Shown: positions 1-7,123, numbered from the stretch's first letter. The stretch is 14,467 nt of DNA from Actinomycetota bacterium (GCA_013821525.1 JACDGR010000007.1:10307-24773); one strand, 5' to 3'. Notes: a model not told the origin generated them from the letters alone. Translations and numbers: made by a program.

Positions 1-1
1 C

Positions 2-169
2 TCCGGCCGCGTCGCGTTCCTGCTCGGCGCGGAGCGAGAGGGCCTGCCCGTTGACGTCGAGCGCGACGTCGCTGCCCGGATCCCGATCGAGGGCGCCGAG
101 TCGCTGAACGTCGCCGCCGCCGGCGCCATCGCGTTGTACGAATGGCGCCGGCAGCTCGCTAACCCCTGA
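2..169 (+). CDS. TrmH/SpoU family RNA 2'-O-methyltransferase, C-terminal fragment
   Basis: Only the last 55 codons are present; the gene starts upstream of the window. The fragment carries two of the three SPOUT (knotted methyltransferase) signature motifs: LLGAEREGLP (residues 7-16 of the fragment) and IPIEGAESLNVAAAGAIALYE-type motif 3 (about residues 28-48), with the SLN triplet that belongs to the SAM-binding knot. Family members 2'-O-methylate ribose in rRNA or tRNA. Placement just upstream of pheS-pheT is a common arrangement in actinobacteria and related phyla, and supports the call. Which nucleotide is modified cannot be told from this fragment. The stop codon (167-169) lies inside a perfect palindrome shared with the convergent methyltransferase gene. 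Confidence 0.85.
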   Translation, partial: SGRVAFLLGAEREGLPVDVERDVAARIPIEGAESLNVAAAGAIALYEWRRQLANP

Positions 170-200
170 ACCAGGTTCGAACCTGGTTCAGGGGTTAGCG
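157..200. terminator. Perfect 44-bp palindrome between convergent genes, possible bidirectional terminator
   Basis: Positions 157-178 are the exact reverse complement of 179-200, so each arm is 22 bp and there is no unpaired loop in the DNA. The next pair outwards (156/201) would be a U-G wobble in RNA. Both convergent genes end inside it: the plus-strand stop is 167-169 and the minus-strand stop is 190-188. There is no T-run on either side, so it is not a canonical intrinsic terminator, though strong U-less hairpins are common at gene ends in GC-rich actinobacteria. The terminator role is inference from position. Confidence 0.6.
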
Positions 201-889
201 GCCCGGCAGACCCAGATCGAGTCCTCGCCGCCCGTCCACGGCGAGCGGTCGAACCACCCGTAGAGCGCGTCGAGCTCGAAGCCCTCGTCGGCCAGCAGCC
301 CGCGCCACTCCGGCACCGAGAGCCAGGCGAGCGACATCTCCGCCTCACCGTCCGCGCCGCGGACGCGCAGGATCAGCGTGCGGGTCGCGTCGTTCCAGTC
401 CGCGCGCTCCCAGATTCCCGGCTCGCGCTCGAGCCAGCGGCCGTGCGTCTCGGCGATGTCTTCCGCGTCGGGCGCGAACACGTCGAAGATCAGCCGGCCC
501 TCCGGCGCGAGCAGCCGCCGCGCGACACGGAGCACCGCGCGCCGATCGCCGTCGGTCTCCATGTGCAGCAGCGACCGGAACGGGATCAGCACGAGCGGAA
601 ACGTGCCCTCGACCGGCGGGTCGCGCATGTCGCCGTGCCGCAGGTCGACGACCGCGCCCGCGAGGTCTGCGCGCTCGCGCGCGACCTCGAGCATTCCGGC
701 CGAGAGGTCGACGCCGACGACGTCGATGCCGGATGCCGCGATCGGCACCGAGATCCGGCCGGTGCCGACGCCGAGCTCGAGCACGGGCCCGCCGGAGCGT
801 TGCGCCTCCTCGAGGTAGAACGGCACGTCCTCAACGACCGTGCGCGACCACGGGTCGTAGATGCGGGCGATCTGGTCGTAAGCCGACAC
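188..889 (-). CDS. Class I SAM-dependent methyltransferase
   Basis: A 233-residue protein of the Rossmann-fold methyltransferase superfamily. Motif I (VLELGVGTGR) is at residues 36-45, the acidic residue that binds the SAM ribose is D61 in VVGVDLSAGML, and HGDMRD at 85-90 matches the adenine-contact motif. The C-terminal half (about 110-230) is the variable part that binds the acceptor, so the substrate cannot be named. The frame is open to 1066, but I chose the GTG at 889-887 because it begins the family-like VSAYDQIARIYD segment and has GGAAG nine bases upstream; the extra upstream residues look like random antisense. It is divergent from pheS and convergent with the SpoU gene. Its last residues, ANP, are encoded inside the palindrome and match the last residues of the convergent protein. 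Confidence 0.85.
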   Translation of the reverse strand: MSAYDQIARIYDPWSRTVVEDVPFYLEEAQRSGGPVLELGVGTGRISVPIAASGIDVVGVDLSAGMLEVARERADLAGAVVDLRHGDMRDPPVEGTFPLVLIPFRSLLHMETDGDRRAVLRVARRLLAPEGRLIFDVFAPDAEDIAETHGRWLEREPGIWERADWNDATRTLILRVRGADGEAEMSLAWLSVPEWRGLLADEGFELDALYGWFDRSPWTGGEDSIWVCRAANP

Positions 890-1029
890 GCCGGTATGCT
901 TCCAGCAATGAACGCCCTCGCGACGACCTTGTTTATGCGGCCCCGGTGCTCGGGCCGCGGCGTGTCGTAGCGCCTTCGTCTCAGCATCGGGGCTGCTCAG
1001 ACCCGACCCGCAGAGATAGAGGAGGAACG
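890..1029. promoter_or_regulatory. Divergent intergenic region with pheS leader stem-loop
   Basis: This 140-bp gap separates the minus-strand methyltransferase from pheS and should hold both promoters. I see no convincing -35/-10 pair. A GC stem-loop is present: GCGGCCC (937-943) pairs with GGGCCGC (952-958) around an 8-nt loop. A strong SD, AGGAGG, is at 1020-1025. A 20-codon ORF at 908-970 contains only one Phe codon and no SD, so a Phe attenuator leader is not supported, and no T-box core is visible. Confidence 0.35.
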
Positions 1030-2055
1030 TTGGATAGTGTCGCCGCCATGTCGTTAGACGACGCAAACTGGACGGCTTACGAAGCAGGCGCGCGCGCCGC
1101 GATCGACGCCGCGCTCAGCGATGCAGAGCTCGACGCCGCTCGCGTCGCGTGGCTCGGCCGCAAGTCGGAGCTCGTGCAGGCGCTGCGAGGCGTGCGCGAC
1201 CGCGAGAGCGGCATGCTGCTGAACGGCGTCCGCGGTCGCCTCGAGACGGCTGTCGCCGAGCGCGAGACCGCGCTGCAGCAACTGCTGTGGGAAGCGGCCG
1301 CCGACAGCGGGGTCGACGTGACGATCCCCGGCCTGCCGGTCGAGCGCGGCCGGCTGCACCTGTTGACGCAGATCCGGCGTGAGATCGAGGACGTGTTCCT
1401 CGGGATGGGCTACGAGGTCTGGGACGGCAACGAGGTCGCGACGGTCTGGGAGAACTTCGACGCGCTGACGAGCGATCCCGGGCATCCGTCGCGGTCGATC
1501 AACGACACCTTCTACATCGACTCCGACACCGTGCTGCGCACGCACACCTCGCCGGATCAGATTCGCGCCATGCTTGCGCGAACGCCACCGCTGTACATGG
1601 TCTCGCCGGGCCGCTGCTATCGCCGCGACACGCCGGACGCCACCCACTCACCGATCTTCCTGCAGGTCGAGTGTCTCGCGGTCGACCGTGGGATCACGCT
1701 TGCCGACCTGCAAGGAACCGTGCTGCAGTTCTTCCGCGCGCTCTTCGGCGAGGACCGTGAGGTACGCATGCGCACGAGCTTCTTCCCGTTCACCGAGCCG
1801 TCGGTCGAGTTCGACGTCACCTGCTTCATCTGCAGCGGCCGCGGCTGCGCGACCTGCAAGCGCTCGGGCTGGATCGAGATGGGCGGGGCCGGCTGGGTCG
1901 ACCCCGACGTGTTCCGCAACGTCGACCTCGATCCCGACGAGTGGCAGGGATTCGCCTTCGGCTTCGGCATCGAGCGCATCGCAATGCTTCGGCACGGCCT
2001 GCCCGACCTGCGCGCGTTCTGGGAGAACGATCTGCGCGTGCTGGGACAGTTCTGA
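1030..2055 (+). CDS. pheS: Phenylalanyl-tRNA synthetase alpha subunit
   Basis: Catalytic subunit of the (alpha-beta)2 enzyme that charges tRNA-Phe in the cytoplasm. It is a class II synthetase with an N-terminal coiled-coil region (about 1-95). Motif 2 begins at YRRDTPDATHS near residue 197. A four-Cys segment typical of many bacterial PheS is at C265, C268, C273 and C276, followed by the GW..MGG.G stretch. Motif 3, GFGIERIAM, is near 311. Length is 341 aa from the TTG at 1030, close to the usual 330-350. I chose TTG because AGGAGG/GAGG lies at 1019-1025, 4-7 nt upstream. The ATG at 1048 (335 aa) fits family length slightly better but has no SD within 20 nt. pheT follows after 10 nt. Confidence 0.95.
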   Translation: MDSVAAMSLDDANWTAYEAGARAAIDAALSDAELDAARVAWLGRKSELVQALRGVRDRESGMLLNGVRGRLETAVAERETALQQLLWEAAADSGVDVTIPGLPVERGRLHLLTQIRREIEDVFLGMGYEVWDGNEVATVWENFDALTSDPGHPSRSINDTFYIDSDTVLRTHTSPDQIRAMLARTPPLYMVSPGRCYRRDTPDATHSPIFLQVECLAVDRGITLADLQGTVLQFFRALFGEDREVRMRTSFFPFTEPSVEFDVTCFICSGRGCATCKRSGWIEMGGAGWVDPDVFRNVDLDPDEWQGFAFGFGIERIAMLRHGLPDLRAFWENDLRVLGQF

Positions 2056-2065
2056 TGGTGACGGC

Positions 2066-4357
2066 ATGAAAGTCCCGGTCTCGTGGCTGCGCGAGTACGT
2101 CGACTTCAGCTGGCGGCTCGAGGAACTCGCACGGCGGCTCGTCTTCACGAGCACCGAGGTCGACCGCATCGTCCGCCGCGGCGTCCCCGACACGGGCGAC
2201 AACCTGAAGCACTTCGTCGTCGGCCGCGTGCTCGAGGCCGGCAAGCATCCGAACGCCGACAAGCTGCAGCTGACGAAGGTCGATGTCGGCGAGGCCGAGC
2301 CCCGCTCGATCGTCTGCGGTGCCTGGAACTTCGGCGCCGGTGCAACCGTCGCCGTCGTCGTCCCCGGCGGGGTGATGCCGGGCGGGGAGTTCACGATCGA
2401 GAAGCGCAAGCTTCGCGGAGAGGTCTCCGACGGGATGATCCTCTCCGAGCGCGAGCTCGAGCTGGGCCAGGATCACGGCGGGATCATGCTGCTCTCGGAC
2501 GAGCTCGAGCCCGGCACGCCGCTCGCCGACGTGGTGCCTGTCGGCGACGACATCCTCGAGCTCGAGACGCTCAACAACCGTCCCGACCTCACCTCGATCT
2601 ACGGGATCGCACGCGAGGTCGCCGTCCTCACGGGCGGCGAGTTGCGGCCGATGCCAGGCACCGAGCCGGAGCGCGTGGCCGACGAGCCCCTCGACATCCG
2701 GATCGAGGATCTCGAACGATGTCCGCGCTACATCGGACGCCTGTTCGGCGACGTGCAGGTGGGGGACTCGCCGGCGTGGTTGAAGGCGCGGATCGTCGGT
2801 GCCGGTATGCGTCCGATCTCGAACGTCGTCGACATCACGAACTACGTGATGCTCGCCCTCGGTAGCCCGCTGCACGCCTTCGATTACGAACGCCTCGCGG
2901 AGGGGCGCATCGTCGTACGCCGCGCTACGCAGGGAGAGGCGCTCGAGACACTCGACGGGACTGCGCGCGAACTCGATCCCGAGGACCTCGTGATCGCCGA
3001 CGGCGAACGACCGATCGCGATCGGCGGCGTGATGGGCGGCGCGAACACCGAGGTGGGTGAGTCAACGACATCGGTGCTGCTCGAGGCTGCGAATTTCGAG
3101 CCGCTGACGGTGCTGCGCAGTGGCGAGCGTCACCACATGCGCACCGAGAGTCAGACCCGCTGGGAGAAGGGCGTCGACCCCGAGCTCGCCGGCGCGGCCG
3201 CGACGTACGCATCGCAGCTCCTCGCCGAGCTGGCGGGTGGCCGCTGGAGCGGCGAGGCCGAGGTGCGCGCCGACGTGCACGCACCCGCGAACATCGCCTT
3301 CCGGCCCGCGTACACCGAGGCTGTGCTCGGTCTCGAGGTGGCGGAGGCAGAGCAGCGCGAGCGGCTGGAGCAGCTCGGGTTCGACGTCTCGGCGGACTGG
3401 CAGGTGACCGTGCCGACCTGGCGCGCGCGCGACGTGCGCCGCGAGATCGACGTCGTCGAGGAGGTCGCGCGCTTCCGGCTCGAGGACGTGCCGCTGACGC
3501 TGCCGCGACGGCAGGCGATGTTCGGGCGGCTCAAGCACGAGCAGCGCCTCCGGCGGGGGATCGAGGACGTCCTCGTCGGTGCAGGCTTCTACGAGGCCTA
3601 CACCTACTCCCTGCAGCCGTCGGACCCGGATCCGTCGGCGATCGAGCTGCCGGTGCCGCTGAGCTCGCAGCAGCGGTTGCTCCGCACGACGCTCGCTGTC
3701 GGGCTTCTCTCCGCCGCGCGCCACAACGTCGACAGCGGGAACGAGCGGATCCGGCTGTTCGAGGTCGCGCACGTCTATCTCCCACAGCAAGGTGGTGTGC
3801 CGCGGGAGCCGTGGCGGCTGGGCGGGATCCTGCAAGGCGATTTCTTCGCTGCGAAGGGAGCGGTCGAGGCGGTGTTCTCCGCTCTCCAGGTCGAGCCGAG
3901 GTTCGAGCGTGCGCGCCCGATCGAGCAGGCGACCGTCGGTGCAACCGTGCAGTCTGGCTGGGTCGCGCAGTACGGGCCGCTCGGTCTCGACGGCGAGTGG
4001 AGTGCGTTCGAGCTCGAGCTCGACGAGCTCTTCATGCTGGTGCCTGAGCGCGTGCTCTACCGCGACGTCGTCAGCTATCCACCGCTACGCCTCGACCTCG
4101 CGTTCGTCGTCGACGAGGGCGTCCCGGCGGGCGAGCTCGCCGCGGCGATCCGCGAGGCTGCCGGCGAGGAGCTCCAGGCTGTGCGCTTTCTCTCCGACTA
4201 CCGGGGCGACCAGATCCCCGACGGCAAGAAATCGATCGCGTTCGCCGTCGCGTTCCAGTCGGCGCAACGCACGCTCTCCGACGAGGACGGGGCGCGGCTG
4301 CGCAACGTCGTCGTCGAGGCGCTGGGGAGCCGGTTCGACGCGTCGCTCCGGGCCTGA
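2066..4357 (+). CDS. pheT: Phenylalanyl-tRNA synthetase beta subunit
   Basis: Second subunit of phenylalanyl-tRNA synthetase, which carries tRNA-binding and editing modules. It is 763 aa, a little under the usual 780-820. Domains in order: an N-terminal segment with the MKVPVSWLREYVDF start, an EMAP/OB-fold tRNA-binding domain (about 45-155, with HPNADKLQ and LRGEVSDGMILS), the B3/B4 editing domain (about 210-375), B5 (about 395-465), a catalytic-like core, and an FDX-ACB anticodon-binding domain from about 671 (YPPLRLDLAFVVDEG) to the C-terminus. The ATG at 2066 is the only plausible start. It has no clear SD and lies 10 nt after the pheS stop, so translational coupling is likely. A 43-bp gap without a strong hairpin separates it from the cupredoxin gene. 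Confidence 0.95.
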   Translation: MKVPVSWLREYVDFSWRLEELARRLVFTSTEVDRIVRRGVPDTGDNLKHFVVGRVLEAGKHPNADKLQLTKVDVGEAEPRSIVCGAWNFGAGATVAVVVPGGVMPGGEFTIEKRKLRGEVSDGMILSERELELGQDHGGIMLLSDELEPGTPLADVVPVGDDILELETLNNRPDLTSIYGIAREVAVLTGGELRPMPGTEPERVADEPLDIRIEDLERCPRYIGRLFGDVQVGDSPAWLKARIVGAGMRPISNVVDITNYVMLALGSPLHAFDYERLAEGRIVVRRATQGEALETLDGTARELDPEDLVIADGERPIAIGGVMGGANTEVGESTTSVLLEAANFEPLTVLRSGERHHMRTESQTRWEKGVDPELAGAAATYASQLLAELAGGRWSGEAEVRADVHAPANIAFRPAYTEAVLGLEVAEAEQRERLEQLGFDVSADWQVTVPTWRARDVRREIDVVEEVARFRLEDVPLTLPRRQAMFGRLKHEQRLRRGIEDVLVGAGFYEAYTYSLQPSDPDPSAIELPVPLSSQQRLLRTTLAVGLLSAARHNVDSGNERIRLFEVAHVYLPQQGGVPREPWRLGGILQGDFFAAKGAVEAVFSALQVEPRFERARPIEQATVGATVQSGWVAQYGPLGLDGEWSAFELELDELFMLVPERVLYRDVVSYPPLRLDLAFVVDEGVPAGELAAAIREAAGEELQAVRFLSDYRGDQIPDGKKSIAFAVAFQSAQRTLSDEDGARLRNVVVEALGSRFDASLRA

Positions 4358-4400
4358 GCGGGGGAGAAAACCGGTCCGGCCGTTCGCTCGTAATTCAGGT

Positions 4401-5051
4401 ATGCGCGTCGCGCTCCTCGCCGCTCTCGCCTCTCTTGCCGCCGCGCTGACGCTCGCTGCGCCGATCGCGGCTGACGACACAAGCCTCGTCGGCTTTGTCG
4501 GCCCCGGCTTCACCATCTCCCTGCAGGACGGTGCGGGAAATACCGTCACGTCGCTGGCACCCGGCACCTACACCGTGCTGGTTCACGACCGCTCCGACAT
4601 CCACAACTTCCATCTCAAGGGGCCGGGGGTCGACGCGCAGACCGACATCGAGTTCGTCGGCGATCAGACCTTCACGATCACGATCACCGACGGCCGCTAC
4701 ACGTTCGTCTGCGATGCCCACTTCGGGTCGATGAAGGGCGGCTTCACCGGCGGCACGCCCGCGCCACCGCCGCCACCGCCGCTGCCGGTGAAGCCGAAGC
4801 CCATCACTGCGCGCGTCGGGCCGGGGCGCACACTCTCCTTTCCGTCGAAGCTCGCACATGGCAAGTACGCGATCACCGTCCACGATGCGACGTCGACCGG
4901 GAACCTGCACCTGAAGGGGCCGGGCGTCGACCGAAAGACGAGCGTCGCCGGCCGCGGAACGATCACCTGGAGCGTGACGCTGAGAGCAGGCAGCTACCGC
5001 GTCGGCAGCGACACCCAACCGTCACTCGTCCGCACCCTCAAGGTCACCTAG
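4401..5051 (+). CDS. Secreted two-domain cupredoxin-like protein
   Basis: A 216-aa protein with a signal peptide (about 1-25, hydrophobic core ALLAALASLAAALTLAA, likely cut near AA/DD). Domain 1 (about 30-113) has a type 1 copper ligand set: H68 in IHNFH, then C104, H107 and M111 in CDAHFGSM. A proline-rich linker (121-134, six consecutive Pro) joins it to domain 2 (about 137-216). Domain 2 is a visible repeat: both domains contain HLKGPGVD and a VGPG start. By alignment, H68 corresponds to G167, C104 to S203 and H107 to Q206, so domain 2 probably binds no copper. A role in electron transfer or copper handling outside the membrane is inferred from the family. No SD precedes the ATG (TAATTC lies 5 nt upstream), so a leaderless message is possible. 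The stop is 1 nt from the stop of the convergent YihY gene. Confidence 0.85.
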   Translation: MRVALLAALASLAAALTLAAPIAADDTSLVGFVGPGFTISLQDGAGNTVTSLAPGTYTVLVHDRSDIHNFHLKGPGVDAQTDIEFVGDQTFTITITDGRYTFVCDAHFGSMKGGFTGGTPAPPPPPPLPVKPKPITARVGPGRTLSFPSKLAHGKYAITVHDATSTGNLHLKGPGVDRKTSVAGRGTITWSVTLRAGSYRVGSDTQPSLVRTLKVT

Positions 5052-5052
5052 C

Positions 5053-5973
5053 TCAGCCCTTGCGGTGCGCGCGCTTCGTCAGGCCGGCGTGCTCGCCGCC
5101 TGCGGCTGCGATGTCGGCCTGGTTGTCGAGCTCCGAGTTCAGCTCCGCGCCGAAGAGGATCGCCCAGGCCGTGTAGTTCAACCACAGCAGCAAGATCACG
5201 CCCGCTGCGAGCGACCCGTACGTCTTCGAGTAGCTGCCCGCGAACGTGACATATAACGTGAAGAGTCCCGAGAGCGCGAGCCACAGCGCCGCGCCCACGA
5301 ATGACCCGGGCGTCAGCCACTGCCAGCGGCGCTGATCCTGGTTCGGGGCGAAGTAGTAGATGAACGCGAAGAAGAGCAGCACGGCGATGAACGCCACCGG
5401 CCAGCGCGCGATCGCCCAGAACAGCGTGAACGCCCCGCCTAGGTGCGCCTTGTCGGCGATCGCCTGGCCGAGCGGGCCGCCGAAGACGATCAGCACCGCG
5501 AGCGCAACGACGGTGATGCCCGAGAGCACGACGAGGAGGATCGCGATGCCGCGCACCTTCCAGAACGGTCGCGTCTCGGTGCGGTCGTACGCACGATTGA
5601 CCGCCTTGATCACGGACCCCATCGCGCCGCTCGCCGCCCAAACAGCGCCCGCACCGCCAAGCGCGAGCGCAATGAACTTCGCGCCGCCCTTCTGATCGCG
5701 CTGTAGCCCCTCGATGAAGTGGATGACGCCGTGCGGTGCAACCGTGCCGAGGAACGACTGCAGCTGGTCGTAGAGGTGCAGCACCCCGAGCAAACCGAGC
5801 AGGAAGGCGATCGCGGGGAAGAACGCGAGCAGCGCGCTGTAGGCGACCTCCTGGGCGAGGCCCATGCAGTCGTCGGCGAGGAACTGGCTGACCGTTCGCT
5901 TCAGGACAGCGAACCACTCGCCGCGCGAGAGCCGGCCCGGCTTGCGCGGAGCGTGCCCGACTTCGGCACTCAA
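5053..5973 (-). CDS. YihY/virulence factor BrkB family membrane protein
   Basis: A 306-aa integral membrane protein of the YihY/BrkB (UPF0761) family, whose molecular role is not settled; E. coli YihY was once misassigned as RNase BN. The N-terminal cytoplasmic part contains the family's D.C.GLAQEVAYSALLAFFPA entry into the first helix. About six membrane segments can be seen near residues 44-66, 100-120, 142-170, 184-208, 222-247 and 250-278. The late SYSKTYGSLAAG and LLWLNYTAWAILFGAELN segments are family hallmarks. The start is the TTG at 5973-5971, overlapping the upstream stop as TTGA; no SD is seen, so it relies on coupling. It is the last gene of a five-gene overlapping operon. Confidence 0.9.
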   Translation of the reverse strand: MSAEVGHAPRKPGRLSRGEWFAVLKRTVSQFLADDCMGLAQEVAYSALLAFFPAIAFLLGLLGVLHLYDQLQSFLGTVAPHGVIHFIEGLQRDQKGGAKFIALALGGAGAVWAASGAMGSVIKAVNRAYDRTETRPFWKVRGIAILLVVLSGITVVALAVLIVFGGPLGQAIADKAHLGGAFTLFWAIARWPVAFIAVLLFFAFIYYFAPNQDQRRWQWLTPGSFVGAALWLALSGLFTLYVTFAGSYSKTYGSLAAGVILLLWLNYTAWAILFGAELNSELDNQADIAAAGGEHAGLTKRAHRKG

Positions 5974-6254
5974 TCGCGGTCGAGAATCGACCAGCGGCCG
6001 AGGCGAACCTTCTCGTTCCCCTCGCGCCCCCGGCGGGCGAAGTAGCGCATTGTGGCGCCGACGCCGCCGGCGAGCACGAACCCCACCGACGCGGCGCCCG
6101 TGGCGACGACGGGCAGGTTCGCCTTCAGCTTGCCCGAGATGTCCGCAGCCGCCGAGAGCTCGCCGCGCAGACCGTCGACCGCGGCCGCGAGCTGGTTCCG
6201 CTCGGTTTCGAGGTCGCTCTTGATCTGCTCTGCCGTCCGCGTCTTCTCTGCCAT
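5970..6254 (-). CDS. DUF3618-type small membrane protein
   Basis: A 94-aa protein that starts with the pattern RTAEQIKSDLETERNQLAAAVDGL, typical of DUF3618 proteins: a charged amphipathic helix of about 30 residues. One membrane segment follows (about 48-70, LPVVATGAASVGFVLAGGVGA), then a basic tail (RRGREGNEKVRLGR). DUF3618 proteins often sit beside holin-like PF07332 and YihY genes in actinobacteria; their function is unknown. The ATG (6254-6252) overlaps the upstream stop as TGATG, and its own stop overlaps the YihY start as TTGA. Confidence 0.75.
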   Translation of the reverse strand: MAEKTRTAEQIKSDLETERNQLAAAVDGLRGELSAAADISGKLKANLPVVATGAASVGFVLAGGVGATMRYFARRGREGNEKVRLGRWSILDRD

Positions 6255-6649
6255 CAGCTCTTCAGCGCTCCTGTCGTCAGCTTCGCCTCGCGGATCGCCT
6301 GCTCCGGCACCGGCGGCGATCCCTTCCTGATCTTGCCGAGCCCGAGCAGCACGAGTAGGCCCGCGAGCACGCCGAGCGCAACGGTCACGATCAGGAGCGC
6401 GAGCCAGGTGGAGAGGAACGTGTCGAGCACCGCGGCGATCGTCGCCAACCCGAACCCGAGCATGAACAGCCCGAAGACCGCGCCACCGACTGCCAACCCG
6501 ATCCCGATCCCGAGTGCTGCGACCTTCTGCTTGAGCTCGAGCGCTGCCAGCTCCACCTCGAGGCGCGCGATGCCGGAAGCGTGCTCGGCGACCTGCTTGA
6601 CCGCTCCGCCGAGCCCGCCGTTTCCCCGATCAGTTGTGCGGGTGGGCAT
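6254..6649 (-). CDS. Holin-like (PF07332-type) two-helix membrane protein
   Basis: A 131-aa protein with an N-terminal amphipathic part (about 14-43: VKQVAEHASGIARLEVELAA and following), two membrane helices (about 44-74 and 80-104) and a short charged tail ending PEQAIREAKLTTGALKS. This is the layout of the 'phage holin family' PF07332/DUF1469 proteins of actinobacteria, which are chromosomal housekeeping-type envelope proteins; the phage name is historical and no phage genes are nearby. The frame is open to 6691, but the ATG at 6649 has a strong SD (GGAGG, 4 nt upstream) and gives family length. It overlaps the preceding gene by 20 bp. Confidence 0.75.
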   Translation of the reverse strand: MPTRTTDRGNGGLGGAVKQVAEHASGIARLEVELAALELKQKVAALGIGIGLAVGGAVFGLFMLGFGLATIAAVLDTFLSTWLALLIVTVALGVLAGLLVLLGLGKIRKGSPPVPEQAIREAKLTTGALKS

Positions 6650-6998
6650 GGCCCCTCCAATCGATTGCCTTGGCGAGGAGATAGCCGACACCGAGCGCGG
6701 CCCCGATCACGAGGAACGGGCTCGGGCCGCCACCGTTCTTCTTCTGCTGCGGCGGCTTCGGCCTGCTGAGCTGGGGCCCCGAGGGAGCGCTGCGTGTGCC
6801 GCCCGGCGGCTCGTCTGTCGGCGCCTTTCCCTGCGCGCGCGCCTTGATCAGGCTCGGCTTCAGCTTGCGCAGGAAGTCGGGGTCGTCCGACATCGCCGCG
6901 CCGACCTTGGCCTTGACGCCGCCACCCGCCTGCGCGTTCTTGACGAACGTCTCCAGCTTGTCGGCCGCGGACTCGACCCGCTGGTCGCCCTTGGTCAT
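6630..6998 (-). CDS. Single-helix membrane-anchored protein of unknown function
   Basis: A 122-aa protein I do not recognise. Residues 1-60 look helical and charged (QRVESAADKLETFVKNAQAG and following). Residues about 61-90 are a Pro/Lys/Ser-rich disordered stretch (RPKPPQQKKNGGG). One C-terminal membrane helix follows (about 93-109, PFLVIGAALGVGYLLAKAI), ending in a short His-rich tail (HAHPHN). The longer reading frame to 7166 is not used: the ATG at 6998 overlaps the stop of the upstream 42-aa gene as ATGA, a strong sign of the true start. It is the second gene of the envelope operon. Confidence 0.65.
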   Translation of the reverse strand: MTKGDQRVESAADKLETFVKNAQAGGGVKAKVGAAMSDDPDFLRKLKPSLIKARAQGKAPTDEPPGGTRSAPSGPQLSRPKPPQQKKNGGGPSPFLVIGAALGVGYLLAKAIDWRGHAHPHN

Positions 6999-7123
6999 CG
7001 TTTCGTGGGGGGCGCTTCGCCCGTAGCCACGCGCCAGATCTTCGAGGCCAGCCGCCGCGCGGCCATCGTCGAAGCTGCGCCGAGGCCGGCGTAGAGCCCG
7101 GTCCAGATCGCTTTCCGCAACAT
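6995..7123 (-). CDS. Small 42-aa membrane protein, DUF4235-like ending
   Basis: A 42-residue protein reading MLRKAIWTGLYAGLGAASTM and then a basic stretch with IWRVATGEAPPTKR. The N-terminal half is a weak membrane helix with small residues. The W..xTGE.PP tail resembles small actinobacterial envelope proteins such as DUF4235, but this is pattern resemblance only. Support for it being a gene comes from its position: its stop overlaps the next start as ATGA, and it is the first of five overlapping genes on this strand. There is no SD before the ATG (7123-7121), so a leaderless start is possible. Confidence 0.55.
   Translation of the reverse strand: MLRKAIWTGLYAGLGAASTMAARRLASKIWRVATGEAPPTKR

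Noticed and set aside
908..970. 20-codon ORF before pheS as a Phe attenuator leader peptide
   Set aside because: It contains a single Phe codon, has no SD, and no terminator/antiterminator pair with a U-run follows.
443..970. Plus-strand ORF of 175 codons antisense to the methyltransferase
   Set aside because: Arg/Asp/Val-rich composition typical of antisense reading in GC-rich DNA; the opposite strand encodes clear methyltransferase motifs.
890..1029. T-box riboswitch upstream of pheS
   Set aside because: No T-box core motif, specifier stem or U-rich terminator is visible in the 140 bp available.
1574..2065. In-frame upstream extension of pheT to 1574
   Set aside because: The extension lies inside pheS in another frame and translates to Arg/Ser-rich sequence; PheT homology starts at the ATG 2066.
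4010..4032. Repeated GAGCTC/CTCGAG-like units within pheT
   Set aside because: They arise from codons for an acidic Glu/Leu/Asp stretch with strong GAG/CTC preference, not from a separate repeat element.
6254..6649. Prophage remnant suggested by the 'phage holin family' protein
   Set aside because: No other phage genes are nearby; PF07332-type proteins are normal chromosomal envelope genes in actinobacteria and this one is tightly embedded in an operon.
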